DNA of 57,415 nucleotides from G963674665 sp964609625 (GTDB lineage: Bacteria; Desulfobacterota; Desulfovibrionia; Desulfovibrionales; Desulfovibrionaceae), in the NCBI GenBank assembly GCA_964609625.1, contig CAZSRS010000025.1:1-57415 (forward strand), given 5' to 3'. Positions 50,040 through 57,415 of this stretch are shown piece after piece; position 1 is the stretch's first letter; each line of letters begins with the position of its first letter. The position numbers and the translations under genes were made by a program. Under the pieces are notes generated by a model. That model worked only from the letters and a program-made list of their open reading frames with translations. It was not told the origin of the DNA and ran no database searches.

Positions 50040-52554
50040 AGAACGTCCCTTGCTGGTCTATAAGTTCCCGATAACTCCCCATTTCAATGATCCTGCCGGC
50101 CTTCATCACGGCGATCTTGTCATAACCCTTGAGGGTGTCCAGGCGGTGCACCACGGCGATGACCGTGCTCTTGCCCTTCCACTTGCGCTCCAGGAGGTTC
50201 TGGATGCGTGTCTGCGAGGCGTTGTCCAGGGCCGAGGTGGCCTCGTCCAGGATGAGCAGGGGGGGTTCCTTGAGAAAGGCGCGGGCCAGGGCGACTTTCT
50301 GCCGCTGCCCCCCGGAGAGGTGGTCGCCCATGCTGCCGACATTGAAGTTCAGGCCGATCTCCACCACGCGCTCCAGCACGTTCTCCTCGATGAGCAGCTG
50401 CATGATCTGCTGGTTCACGCGTTCCTCGGCGCCCGCGGAATCCGCCTTGATGCGGCCGAAGATGATGTTGTCCAGGATGTTGCTGGAGACGATGTAGGAG
50501 TCCTGATGGTAGAAATCCACGGAGCCCGGTTTCTCCGCGGCGATGCGCTCCATGAAGTGCCTGCGCGCGTCCACCACCTTGAACATGAACTCCGTGCTCA
50601 CGGCCACGAGCTTGTGCCGCCCCGCCTCGTAACGCAAGGCCAGTTGCAGCAGCTGCGCCTTTTCATTGTCGTCGACTCCGGCCAGACCCTTCTTTTCGAG
50701 ATGTTCGACGATGCGCGTGAAGCCCTCCACCGCATCGCGGGAAATGGGCAGGTCCTCGAAGATTTCCGCACTCTCGCCGACACTGAGGAGAAAATCCACG
50801 GAGGTGCGCGCCAAGTCCCGCCCGATTTCCAGGAGCGGGGTTTTGAGGTTTTCCCGGTCGAGAAATTCGAGGAAGAATGGATTCTCGTGCAGTTTATCGT
50901 GCCTGAAGGACTCGTCGTTGGGCGCGCCAAAGGTCAGGTTCACGGCCAGGCTGCTGTGCAGCAGGAAGCTGTCCTTGTTGAAGAACTCCACATCCTCGCG
51001 GACTTCCCCGCCGTGACGCTGCTGGAAGTTATGGCGGGCGCTGATGATGTTCCGCACCAGATCCTTGTTTGCCTCCATGTCCAGAGGCTCGCGCAGGCCG
51101 AAACGCAGCACGTCCAGGAACAGGCCCACCTGCTGCACGGTCTCGATGATCCTGTCGAGGTCGGGCATGCCCTCCTCCCCGCACTTGCCGCCGGCAAGGG
51201 AGATGGACTCGCAGGAGTAGAGCAGGTTTTCCTTGACCGTGCCGCCGAAGATGAAGGGATGCTGCGCCACCATGCCCGTGTTGAAGGCCATGTCACGCTT
51301 GGTCAGCTGGTCCACCTCGTGGCCGTCGATGAGCACGTTGCCCCCGGTGTACTTGTAGAGCTGTCCGATGACCAGGGCCAGACTGCTCTTGCCGCTGCCG
51401 GAGAAACCCACCAGGGCCATGTGCTCCCCGTGCTTGAGTTCAAGGTTGATGCGGTCCAGGAGCTTGATGTTGCCGGCCACCACGTAGGAAAGGTCCTTGA
51501 CCTCGATGTCGCCGCGCAGCGTGTAGGGTTCGCGGCCCTCGGGCACCTGGACGTGCTCGGGCTCGTAGTCGAAATAGTCCATGACCTGGGCGTAGCGCAC
51601 CTTGGAATCCTGATACACCTGATAGAATTCCATGAGTTCCTTCCAGGGGTCGTAGAGCTTCTCGTAGGCCGAGAGAAAGGCCACCAGGGCGCCCAGGTCG
51701 AAGTGTCCCTTGATGGCCATGTAGCCGCCCACCAGGAAGAGAAAGAACGGCCCCAGGCTCTGGAAAAAGTTGTTGGTGAGCTTGATACCGAACTTGTAGA
51801 CCCCCATCCAGATGTTGGCGGTATAGAGGTCCCTGCATGCCTTGCCGATCTTTTTCACCTCCAGGGGGTGGCTGGCATTGCCGTGCACTTCGTGCACGCC
51901 GGTGATGGACTCGCCCACCAGTGTGCTGACATCCCTGGTGCACATGATGCGCCGGGAGTTCCACCTGTTGAACCGCCGCTGCACGTAGGGGATAACCGCG
52001 AACTCGGCCGGGTAGATGACCAGGCTGATGGCGCCGAGAATGGGGTTGAGATAGAACATGTACCCGGCCATGGCGAAGAAGGTGAGCACGTTCACCGCGG
52101 GCTGTGATATGGCGCTGCCGATGAAGGTCGGCATGTGGATGAGTTCGTTGGTCATGGAGGAGATGACCAGGCCGGGCGAGGTGCGCCGAAAAAAGGACAT
52201 GGGCAGGGTCAGGATGTGGTCGATGAGTTTGTCGCGAAGCTCCAGCAAGGAACGCTCGCCGATGTAGTTCTGGATCAGGTAGATGACGTATTTCAGGCCC
52301 TGGGCGCTGAGCACCGCCGCCATGTAGAGCCCGCAATAGAGGAAGAGCATTTCAAGGTTCTTGCCGCCGATGGCATTGTTCACGATGCGTTTCTGCATCT
52401 CCAGGGGCACGACCCTGGTGACCACCGTGACGCCGATGATGGCCAGGAGGATCAGCTGCAATTTTGCATTTCCGTGCCAGACCCAATAGTACATGGAGCG
52501 TTTCGTCACACGGACATTGTCTCGCCCGGCATTGGCGTCATTGACTGTTGCCAT
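50008..52554 (-). CDS. ABC exporter with a large insertion in its nucleotide-binding domain
   Basis: An 848-aa fused membrane/ATPase exporter. The transmembrane part spans ~residues 30-320. The NBD has Walker A GFSGSGKSSLAL (~384), a Q-loop QHPFIFGGTVKENLL, then ~250 extra residues, a second Q-loop-like HQDSYIVSSNILDNIIFG (~676), the signature LSGGQRQKVALARA (~744), and Walker B LLILDEATSALD with a normal H-loop (VVHRLDTL). In standard ABC NBDs Walker A and the signature are ~100-120 residues apart; here the gap is ~360. The ATG with GAGGAG upstream was chosen. The substrate is unknown. Confidence 0.85.
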   Translation of the reverse strand: MATVNDANAGRDNVRVTKRSMYYWVWHGNAKLQLILLAIIGVTVVTRVVPLEMQKRIVNNAIGGKNLEMLFLYCGLYMAAVLSAQGLKYVIYLIQNYIGERSLLELRDKLIDHILTLPMSFFRRTSPGLVISSMTNELIHMPTFIGSAISQPAVNVLTFFAMAGYMFYLNPILGAISLVIYPAEFAVIPYVQRRFNRWNSRRIMCTRDVSTLVGESITGVHEVHGNASHPLEVKKIGKACRDLYTANIWMGVYKFGIKLTNNFFQSLGPFFLFLVGGYMAIKGHFDLGALVAFLSAYEKLYDPWKELMEFYQVYQDSKVRYAQVMDYFDYEPEHVQVPEGREPYTLRGDIEVKDLSYVVAGNIKLLDRINLELKHGEHMALVGFSGSGKSSLALVIGQLYKYTGGNVLIDGHEVDQLTKRDMAFNTGMVAQHPFIFGGTVKENLLYSCESISLAGGKCGEEGMPDLDRIIETVQQVGLFLDVLRFGLREPLDMEANKDLVRNIISARHNFQQRHGGEVREDVEFFNKDSFLLHSSLAVNLTFGAPNDESFRHDKLHENPFFLEFLDRENLKTPLLEIGRDLARTSVDFLLSVGESAEIFEDLPISRDAVEGFTRIVEHLEKKGLAGVDDNEKAQLLQLALRYEAGRHKLVAVSTEFMFKVVDARRHFMERIAAEKPGSVDFYHQDSYIVSSNILDNIIFGRIKADSAGAEERVNQQIMQLLIEENVLERVVEIGLNFNVGSMGDHLSGGQRQKVALARAFLKEPPLLILDEATSALDNASQTRIQNLLERKWKGKSTVIAVVHRLDTLKGYDKIAVMKAGRIIEMGSYRELIDQQGTFYELIHGKPKQ

Positions 52555-52859
52555 CGGCTCATTCTCCTCGACATGGTGGGTTTTGGGCAGCATACGGAAA
52601 AAATTGCGTCCTGAGAAGAGGGGATCGCGTCAACAAGTCAAAATAATCAGGCTGGTTGTCCAGATCACACCCCCGAGCCTCCGTCGGCCTCGGCTTCAAA
52701 GCCGTCCTTCTTTGCTATCTGGACGTATGCCGGCATATCGAGTAATGCAGGGAGCAGATAACATTCACGATGCGCCCGCCCCAACCGGACCGTCGCGAAC
52801 GAGACAACAAGCCGGGCACGCCCAAACAGCGTGTCACCACGTGGCAAGGACCCGTGTAC

Positions 52860-53306
52860 ATGGTTCACGCGGATATGTCGTTACGCATTGCGCCGGGGCA
52901 AGGCGACTTCACCCTCTGCACCAGGGAAGTGGAGAAATTCGCCGAAACGCTTGGCCTGTCACCCAAGCTCGTCTACCAGCTCACCCTTGTCCTGGACGAG
53001 TTGATCACCAACATCATCTCCTACGGCTACGACACGCCCGGCTGCTACACCATCGACGTGCAGGCCTCCTGCGACGACGGCATCCTGGAACTGCGGGTGG
53101 TGGACGACGCCCGCCCCTTCAACCCCATCACGGCCCAGCCCCCGGAACTCGACGTGCCTTTGGAGGATCGGGCCAAACCCGTCGGTGGCATGGGCATCCA
53201 CCTGGTCAAGTCCCTGATGGACAGCGTGGACTACCAGCGCAAGGACGGCAAGAACATGCTCTTTCTCAGAAAAAACCTCGCCCTGTGCCTGCAAGGCAAG
53301 CAATGA
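52860..53306 (+). CDS. RsbW-like anti-sigma factor serine kinase
   Basis: A 148-aa protein with a HATPase_c fold of the RsbW/SpoIIAB type: N-box LVLDELITNIISYGYD, G1-like VDDARPFNP and the lid/G2 region PVGGMGIHLVKSLMDSVDYQR. The start with AAGGA 9 nt upstream was chosen; an ATG 90 nt earlier lacks such a site. It should phosphorylate the STAS protein encoded next. Its own sigma-factor or other target is not visible. Confidence 0.8.
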   Translation: MVHADMSLRIAPGQGDFTLCTREVEKFAETLGLSPKLVYQLTLVLDELITNIISYGYDTPGCYTIDVQASCDDGILELRVVDDARPFNPITAQPPELDVPLEDRAKPVGGMGIHLVKSLMDSVDYQRKDGKNMLFLRKNLALCLQGKQ

Positions 53307-53327
53307 ACAACAACAGGAGTCCGCGAC

Positions 53328-53663
53328 ATGGGTCTGACAAACCGCTACGACAACGGCGTCACCATCATCGCCATACACGGCAGGCTTGATCCGGAAGAAA
53401 CTCAGGAGCTCGAAAAGCTGGTCCTGGCCAGCGTGGACTCGGACGGCAAGCGCCTGCTCTTCGACTTCAGCGAGTTGGAATACATCAACAGCTCCGGGCT
53501 GCGCGTCCTGGTAATGGCCTACCAGCGCATGAAGCAGGTCCAGGGCAAGGTGGCCATCTGCAACATCCGGGACTACATCCTCGAGGTCTTCGAAATCTCG
53601 GGCTACGACAAGATATTCTCCATCTTCCCCACCCCGGAGCAGGCGCTGGAATCCTTTCAGTAG
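53328..53663 (+). CDS. STAS-domain anti-sigma factor antagonist
   Basis: A 111-aa single STAS domain. The phospho-acceptor Ser is in EYINSSGLRVLVMAYQRMK, as in SpoIIAA/RsbV. CAGGAG precedes the start. It follows the kinase gene by 21 nt, and its end overlaps the convergent PP2C phosphatase gene by 7 nt, so kinase, substrate and phosphatase of a partner-switching module are adjacent. Confidence 0.88.
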   Translation: MGLTNRYDNGVTIIAIHGRLDPEETQELEKLVLASVDSDGKRLLFDFSELEYINSSGLRVLVMAYQRMKQVQGKVAICNIRDYILEVFEISGYDKIFSIFPTPEQALESFQ

Positions 53664-55147
53664 CCCGGCGTCCCGCTTTGGGACACGGTCTTGACGACCA
53701 CGAGGGTGATGTCGTCGTCCTGGCGCATGCCTCCGCGAAAGGCGGTAACGTCGGCCAGCACCGCGTCGAGAATCGCCTGGGCGCCTTGATGCGCGTTCGC
53801 CCGCAACGCGGCACGCAGGCGCTCCTTGCCGTACATCTCACCTGAAGGGTCCCTGGTCTCCCAGATCCCGTCCGTGCCGACGCACAATACCTGCCCTTGC
53901 TTCAGGAGCGGATACTCCGCGGCCTCGTAGACCCACGCTTCCTCAACACCCAGCGGCAGCCCCCCGGAACCGTATTCCTCGAACACATCGCCCTCGGAAT
54001 CGTAGACAATGGCGGGGTCATGCCCGGCCGAGACCACGGTGAGGCCGCTGTTCCCGTTTCCCAGCAGCAAGGCGTACAAGGTCATGAACCGCCCCGACCC
54101 GAAGAGGTCTTTGGCCAGATGCCGGTTCACGTCACTGACGCACTCCGCCATTCCGCCCCCCTGGCTCATGCGCAGCCTGAACAGCGCCCTGGCCGTGGCC
54201 ATGAGCAGCGCCGGCCCCACACCGTGGCCGCTCACGTCCCCCACCGCCACGCCCACATCCAGGCCCTTGCCGTCCACGTCGCACGCCGGGCCGCAGTGCT
54301 CGAAAAAGTCGTAGTAGTCCCCGCCGGTCTCATCGCTGTAGACACTCGCGGCCGCCAAATCCAGCCCAGCCACCCTCGGAGGGGCGCTGGGCAGCAGGTT
54401 CCGCTGCACGTCCCGCGCCACGGACAACCCCTGCTGCATACGCAGCCTGTCCCGCAACCCGTCGATCATGCTGTTGGTGTGCCCGGCGATGAACCCGAAT
54501 TCATCCTCGGTCATCACCGGCACACTGCCGTCCAGGTCCCCTTTGCTCACCCGTGCCAACACCCTGGTCTGGTTGCTGAACAGCAGTTTCAGATTTCTGG
54601 AGTAGGAGAGAATCAAATTGATGCAAAGCAGAAGCAACAGGCCCATGACAAAGGCGATTTCCACAAAGACCTCGGCTTTGAGCACCTCGATCATCGCTCC
54701 CGTGTCCCGCGCCGCACGGGAGAGCCAGACCAGGTCGCGCCAAAACAACAAGGCGACGATCATCGACACCAGCAGCAGCACCGCTGTGGCGATGATGCTG
54801 AAGGTGCGGGTCAGGGGGTACAGGCGCTCCGGGGGGAGCATTCCTCCCGCTCCAAGTTCCTGAGCATTCAGGATCAACCACCGCTCGCGCTCGAGGGCCA
54901 GATCCACCGAGGCGAACAAGCCCACCGCGACCATCCCGAGCACCAGCTTGGACCCGCTCCCAAGCAGGGGAAACCCGTAATACCAGAGATTGAACAGGGA
55001 AACGCCCACTCCGGCGAGGAGAAACAGACCGAAATCCAACCTGAACTGCATGGAGGCTTGGCGCAGCGACGGCAGAGGATGCACGAGCAACGGCACCAGT
55101 TTCAGACGAGCAAGGAAACAAGGAGTCAGCACCCCGGCCAAAATCAA
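53657..55147 (-). CDS. Membrane-anchored PP2C/SpoIIE phosphatase (5' end disrupted by TGA)
   Basis: A ~497-aa protein as read from a TTG start: several membrane helices, a HAMP domain (~residues 195-250: NQTRVLARVSKGDLDGSVPV) and a C-terminal SpoIIE/PP2C domain beginning ARDVQRNLLPSAPP, with DETGGDYYDFFE, VAVGDVSGHGVGPALLMA and GTDGIWETRD supplying the metal-binding Asp residues. It should dephosphorylate the STAS protein next door. The natural start is probably the ATG at 55249, but that frame contains an in-frame TGA. The TTG start used here lacks a good ribosome binding site. Confidence 0.75.
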   Translation of the reverse strand: MILAGVLTPCFLARLKLVPLLVHPLPSLRQASMQFRLDFGLFLLAGVGVSLFNLWYYGFPLLGSGSKLVLGMVAVGLFASVDLALERERWLILNAQELGAGGMLPPERLYPLTRTFSIIATAVLLLVSMIVALLFWRDLVWLSRAARDTGAMIEVLKAEVFVEIAFVMGLLLLLCINLILSYSRNLKLLFSNQTRVLARVSKGDLDGSVPVMTEDEFGFIAGHTNSMIDGLRDRLRMQQGLSVARDVQRNLLPSAPPRVAGLDLAAASVYSDETGGDYYDFFEHCGPACDVDGKGLDVGVAVGDVSGHGVGPALLMATARALFRLRMSQGGGMAECVSDVNRHLAKDLFGSGRFMTLYALLLGNGNSGLTVVSAGHDPAIVYDSEGDVFEEYGSGGLPLGVEEAWVYEAAEYPLLKQGQVLCVGTDGIWETRDPSGEMYGKERLRAALRANAHQGAQAILDAVLADVTAFRGGMRQDDDITLVVVKTVSQSGTPGY

Positions 55148-55183
55148 CGCCAGCTCCCAGACCGGGAGCCTGTCCAGCAGGGG

Positions 55184-55249
55184 TCAGACCTCGCCGCCGT
55201 ACACCGAAAGCGCGGCTATGGTGAAGAAATAGTACAGGACGGCCCGCAT
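55184..55249 (-). pseudogene. Probable true N-terminus of the PP2C phosphatase, cut by an in-frame TGA
   Basis: An ATG preceded by GGGGG opens MRAVLYYFFTIAALSVYGGEV, a membrane-helix-like segment, and then meets a TGA. Without that stop the frame continues uninterrupted into the phosphatase (PLLDRLPVWELALILAGV). TGG to TGA is a single change, so this is either a nonsense mutation, a sequencing error, or readthrough. No selenocysteine insertion element was looked for beyond visual inspection. Confidence 0.55.
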
Positions 55250-55265
55250 GGCCCCCACTCTCGGG

Positions 55266-55949
55266 TCACTGATTCCTGCGCAGGAAATGCAGCGCCGGTT
55301 TGTCGGCCCGCACGCCCGATCCAGGCGCTCCTAGCTGTCTGATCTCCCAGACCTCGCCGTATTCCCGCAGAACATACTCCAGCAGGTACAAACGACCTTG
55401 CCGGATGAACTCCACGGGATAATGCGCCAGCAGCGTCTCGGCCGGCACGCCCAGTTCCTTCTCGACGTCATACACGGGGCGCACGTTGGTGACCAGCTCC
55501 CTGTCCGACCAAGCTACCAGGATATCCAGCAGGGGACGCACCCTGCCCTTGCGCACCTTGTTGTTGCCTATGATGTCCAGCATCATGGCCACGTCGAATT
55601 TCCGTGGCGGCGGCGCGGCACCGAAGTCCGCGAGCACGAACTCCACCTGGGGCATGGCGTGGGCCGCGGCCAGCAGTCGGCCGATACGCACCACCTCCGG
55701 GCCGAAGTCAAAGGCCTGGACCTCGGCGGCGCCCAGCAATGCCGCCCAAAAAGCATATTGCCCGATGTTGCTGCCCAGGTCGGCCACGCTCTTGCCCTGA
55801 AAATCCAGTTGCCTCAAAGACTGGGCCAGATGGTCGTCGGCTTCGGGCCTGCCCTGCCGCAGCAATCGCCGGACACGCTCCACCGGATGCCACAGGGCTG
55901 CCGCCCCCACGTGTTCGAGGGCGGCGGAAAGTTCTCTCTCAACTGTCAT
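55266..55949 (-). CDS. SAM-dependent methyltransferase-like protein
   Basis: A 227-aa protein with a Rossmann methyltransferase core: VADLGSNIGQYAFWAALLGA (motif I), VQAFDFGPEVVRIG, then VEFVLADFGAAPP and DVAMMLDIIGNNK. The loop after motif I is typical of FkbM-like and cyclopropane-type enzymes. GGAGAGG is only 3 nt before the ATG. It is followed by nothing downstream on this strand until the phosphatase. The acceptor is unknown. Confidence 0.7.
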   Translation of the reverse strand: MTVERELSAALEHVGAAALWHPVERVRRLLRQGRPEADDHLAQSLRQLDFQGKSVADLGSNIGQYAFWAALLGAAEVQAFDFGPEVVRIGRLLAAAHAMPQVEFVLADFGAAPPPRKFDVAMMLDIIGNNKVRKGRVRPLLDILVAWSDRELVTNVRPVYDVEKELGVPAETLLAHYPVEFIRQGRLYLLEYVLREYGEVWEIRQLGAPGSGVRADKPALHFLRRNQ

Positions 55950-55998
55950 GTACCTCTCCTGATCGCCACGGCCAGGTCCTTCGGTCTCGTGCGTCGCC

Positions 55999-56631
55999 TC
56001 AGCCGATCTCCGTGAACAACGAGGCGAAACGGCCGAAACGATCCATGGTCCAGCGCCTGCAATCGATGTGGCGGTAGTTGTACCCGGACAAGGTCTCGTG
56101 AACAAATATCCGGTAACTGGGCATGTGCAGGTCGTCCAGCAGCAGATGCGTCCTCGCCGAGCAGAACCGCTGCAGGGTTCGCGGAAGATACCCGTTCCGG
56201 CTCGGGGGGCGCTCCACGTCGAAAAGCACCAGATCGAACGCCCTTTCCGGGGCCTGATCCCAGAGAACGAAACCTCCGTCGCCGAGTCCCTGCGCCTCCA
56301 CCCAGCGGGCTGACTTTTCCAGCCAGGCGGGGTCAGTGTCCACGGAAAACACCTCCATGTCCAGGAGGTCGAATTCCCTCCGACAATGGCGCAGCACCCA
56401 GGAGGAGAAGCCGCTGCCCAGGTCCAGGGCCCGAGCGGGGCGCAATATACCGCATAACAGCGTGAGACAGACTGCGGTGGACAAGGACAGGGCCATGTCC
56501 TCTTCCGAGACTTGGCTTACGTATTCCTGATGGACGGGGTACAATTCCTTCTTGCGTCTGGCGAAATCCAAGCGCACGGCCTCTGCCAAGGCGTCTGGGG
56601 AGAGAGAAAGACTGGTGGGTGTGGTATGCAT
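55999..56631 (-). CDS. Putative SAM-dependent methyltransferase
   Basis: A 210-aa protein with motif I ALDLGSGFSSWVLRH, an acidic VFSVDTDPAWLEKS after strand 2 and FDLVLFDVERPP after strand 4, consistent with a class I methyltransferase fold. It is the upstream neighbour of the other methyltransferase-like gene on the same strand, 49 nt away, so the two may be co-transcribed. No clear ribosome binding site was identified, and the acceptor is unknown. Confidence 0.65.
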   Translation of the reverse strand: MHTTPTSLSLSPDALAEAVRLDFARRKKELYPVHQEYVSQVSEEDMALSLSTAVCLTLLCGILRPARALDLGSGFSSWVLRHCRREFDLLDMEVFSVDTDPAWLEKSARWVEAQGLGDGGFVLWDQAPERAFDLVLFDVERPPSRNGYLPRTLQRFCSARTHLLLDDLHMPSYRIFVHETLSGYNYRHIDCRRWTMDRFGRFASLFTEIG

Positions 56632-56818
56632 TCCAGACCCTTACCCTGAGGCTCGTGGCTGGTCAACACCGCTGTTTATATTTTGCTGGACATCCTTTCT
56701 CTGTCTGGATATAATTTTTAATTCGAGTACGGTAAAATATTGCAGCGTACCCGAACCCGCGCTCTGGGGGCTGTTTGATCGCGGGCACGAGTAGTTTTCG
56801 CCAGGGAGCATTTTTTCC

Positions 56819-56845
56819 TTGACAAGGGAACCAGCCGCATATAAC
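56819..56845 (+). promoter_or_regulatory. Promoter of the tRNA-tuf operon
   Basis: TTGACA, a 15-nt spacer and TATAAC lie 18 nt before the first tRNA. The hexamers are near consensus; the spacer is slightly short. A GC-rich discriminator (AGGGCGG) follows the -10, as is common for stringently controlled tRNA promoters. Confidence 0.65.
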
Positions 56846-56863
56846 AGGGCGGTTTCCAGTTTT

Positions 56864-56938
56864 GCTGGCGTAGCTCAATGGTAGAGCAGCTGACTTGTAA
56901 TCAGCAGGTTGCGGGTTCAAGTCCCATCGCCAGCTCCA
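56864..56938 (+). tRNA. tRNA-Thr (anticodon TGT)
   Basis: Acceptor arms GCTGGCG and CGCCAGC pair; discriminator T and encoded CCA follow. The anticodon loop CTTGTAA on a CTGA/TCAG stem gives TGT. First gene of a Thr-Tyr-Gly-Thr cluster. Confidence 0.95.
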
Positions 56939-56943
56939 GAGGC

Positions 56944-57029
56944 GGAGGGGTTCCCGAGTGGCCAAAGGGAACAGACTGTAAATCTGTCGGCGTAAGCCTT
57001 CGGAGGTTCAAATCCTCCCCCCTCCACCA
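56944..57029 (+). tRNA. tRNA-Tyr (anticodon GTA)
   Basis: Acceptor arms GGAGGGG and CCCCTCC pair, then A and CCA. The loop CTGTAAA gives GTA. A long variable arm (TCGGCGTAAGCCTTCGG) marks a class II tRNA, as expected for bacterial tyrosine tRNA. Confidence 0.95.
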
Positions 57030-57086
57030 CCAGGCTACAAGGCTGTAGAAGACGCTTGCAGTCGCGGGACTACGGCTGTGAATAGT

Positions 57087-57163
57087 GCGGGAATAGCTCA
57101 ATTGGCTAGAGCATCAGCCTTCCAAGCTGAGGGTTGCGGGTTCGAGTCCCGTTTCCCGCTCCA
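57087..57163 (+). tRNA. tRNA-Gly (anticodon TCC)
   Basis: Acceptor arms GCGGGAA and TTCCCGC pair, discriminator T and CCA follow. The loop CTTCCAA gives TCC, glycine. Confidence 0.95.
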
Positions 57164-57235
57164 CTCGCCTTGTTCTCAGACGTCGCGTGAAGTGGCTGGG
57201 CGTTCTAACCGGCCGTTATGTATGAGAGGGAATAA

Positions 57236-57311
57236 GCCCACGTAGCTCAGTCGGCAGAGCACTTCCTTGGTAAGGAAGAGGCCATCGGTTCGAGTCCGAT
57301 CGTGGGCTCCA
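57236..57311 (+). tRNA. tRNA-Thr (anticodon GGT)
   Basis: Acceptor arms GCCCACG and CGTGGGC pair, discriminator T and CCA follow. The anticodon stem CTTCC/GGAAG encloses TTGGTAA, giving GGT. It is the last tRNA before tuf, as in E. coli thrT-tufB. Confidence 0.95.
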
Positions 57312-57361
57312 CAAGTTCAACCTTACGGAGCGAAGAACAGCATCCAGGGGGTAACGAGACC

Positions 57362-57415
57362 ATGGGTAAGGCGAAATTCGAACGCACCAAGCCGCACGTC
57401 AACATCGGGACCATC
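57362..57415 (+). CDS. tuf: Elongation factor Tu, 5' end only
   Basis: The final 54 nt encode MGKAKFERTKPHVNIGTI, the invariant start of EF-Tu, which carries aminoacyl-tRNA to the ribosome. GGGGGTAACGAG precedes the ATG. The gene runs off the right edge. The tRNA genes just upstream are presumably co-transcribed. Confidence 0.95.
   Translation, partial: MGKAKFERTKPHVNIGTI

Overview
The window reads as a chromosomal segment of a GC-rich, sulfate-reducer-type deltaproteobacterium, most likely a member of the Desulfovibrionales. The pointers are a DVU0772-family protein, an amphi-Trp domain protein, a cysteine synthase fused to a degenerate cysteinyl-tRNA synthetase domain, a Maf/MptE-type protein, and PBP-domain HTH regulators. 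This placement is inferred from protein families, not from a marker gene.

Layout. (1) 1-7.5 kb: the start of an unidentified gene, a sensor kinase with its own periplasmic amino-acid-binding-type domain, and a co-directional transporter operon (binding protein, permease, ATPase, permease) ending in a glycolate/lactate-oxidase-type FAD protein. An attenuator-like hairpin separates the binding protein from the permease. (2) 7.5-11.5 kb: a heavily self-complementary non-coding stretch, tRNA-Leu(CAG), two tandem paralogous ~70-aa proteins of unknown function, a GT-C membrane glycosyltransferase and two small hypotheticals. (3) 11.7-39.7 kb: a siphovirus-like prophage. It has a Sak4-type ATPase, an S24 repressor lying between two promoters with a shared operator, a Mor-like activator, tail fibre and lysis genes, a very acidic 56-aa protein, ParB-like and C5-cytosine methyltransferase genes, terminases, a DUF4055 portal, scaffold, a P22-type coat, neck and tail genes (with a likely -1 frameshift in the tail chaperone), tape measure, and a beta-propeller tail protein. 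No integrase, transposase or replication gene is visible although host DNA flanks both sides.

(4) Within the prophage, between portal and scaffold (22.15-27.5 kb), lies a block of non-phage genes: coiled-coil membrane protein, SAM methyltransferase, DUF486 membrane protein, secreted protein, DUF6941-like protein and UMF1-type MFS transporter. It is bounded by ~85-bp inverted repeats and preceded by a tandem-repeat array containing a 100-N assembly gap. (5) 39.8-48.6 kb: a sigma54 activator, a truncated HigA-like orphan, a Maf-like protein, the CysK-CysRS fusion, and small Desulfovibrio-type proteins. (6) 48.5-55.2 kb: an apparent signalling module: PBP-domain HTH regulator, cyclic-nucleotide-binding protein, an ABC exporter whose nucleotide-binding domain carries a ~250-residue insertion, an RsbW-like kinase, a STAS antagonist and a membrane PP2C phosphatase whose 5' end contains an in-frame TGA. 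(7) 55.3-57.4 kb: two SAM methyltransferase-like genes, then the Thr-Tyr-Gly-Thr tRNA cluster leading into tuf, the same order as the E. coli thrU-tyrU-glyT-thrT-tufB operon.

Functional reading. The left transporter and kinase probably share a ligand. The prophage regulatory switch looks intact, but the element appears cryptic or domesticated. The right-hand RsbW/STAS/PP2C set is a partner-switching module whose output is not visible here.
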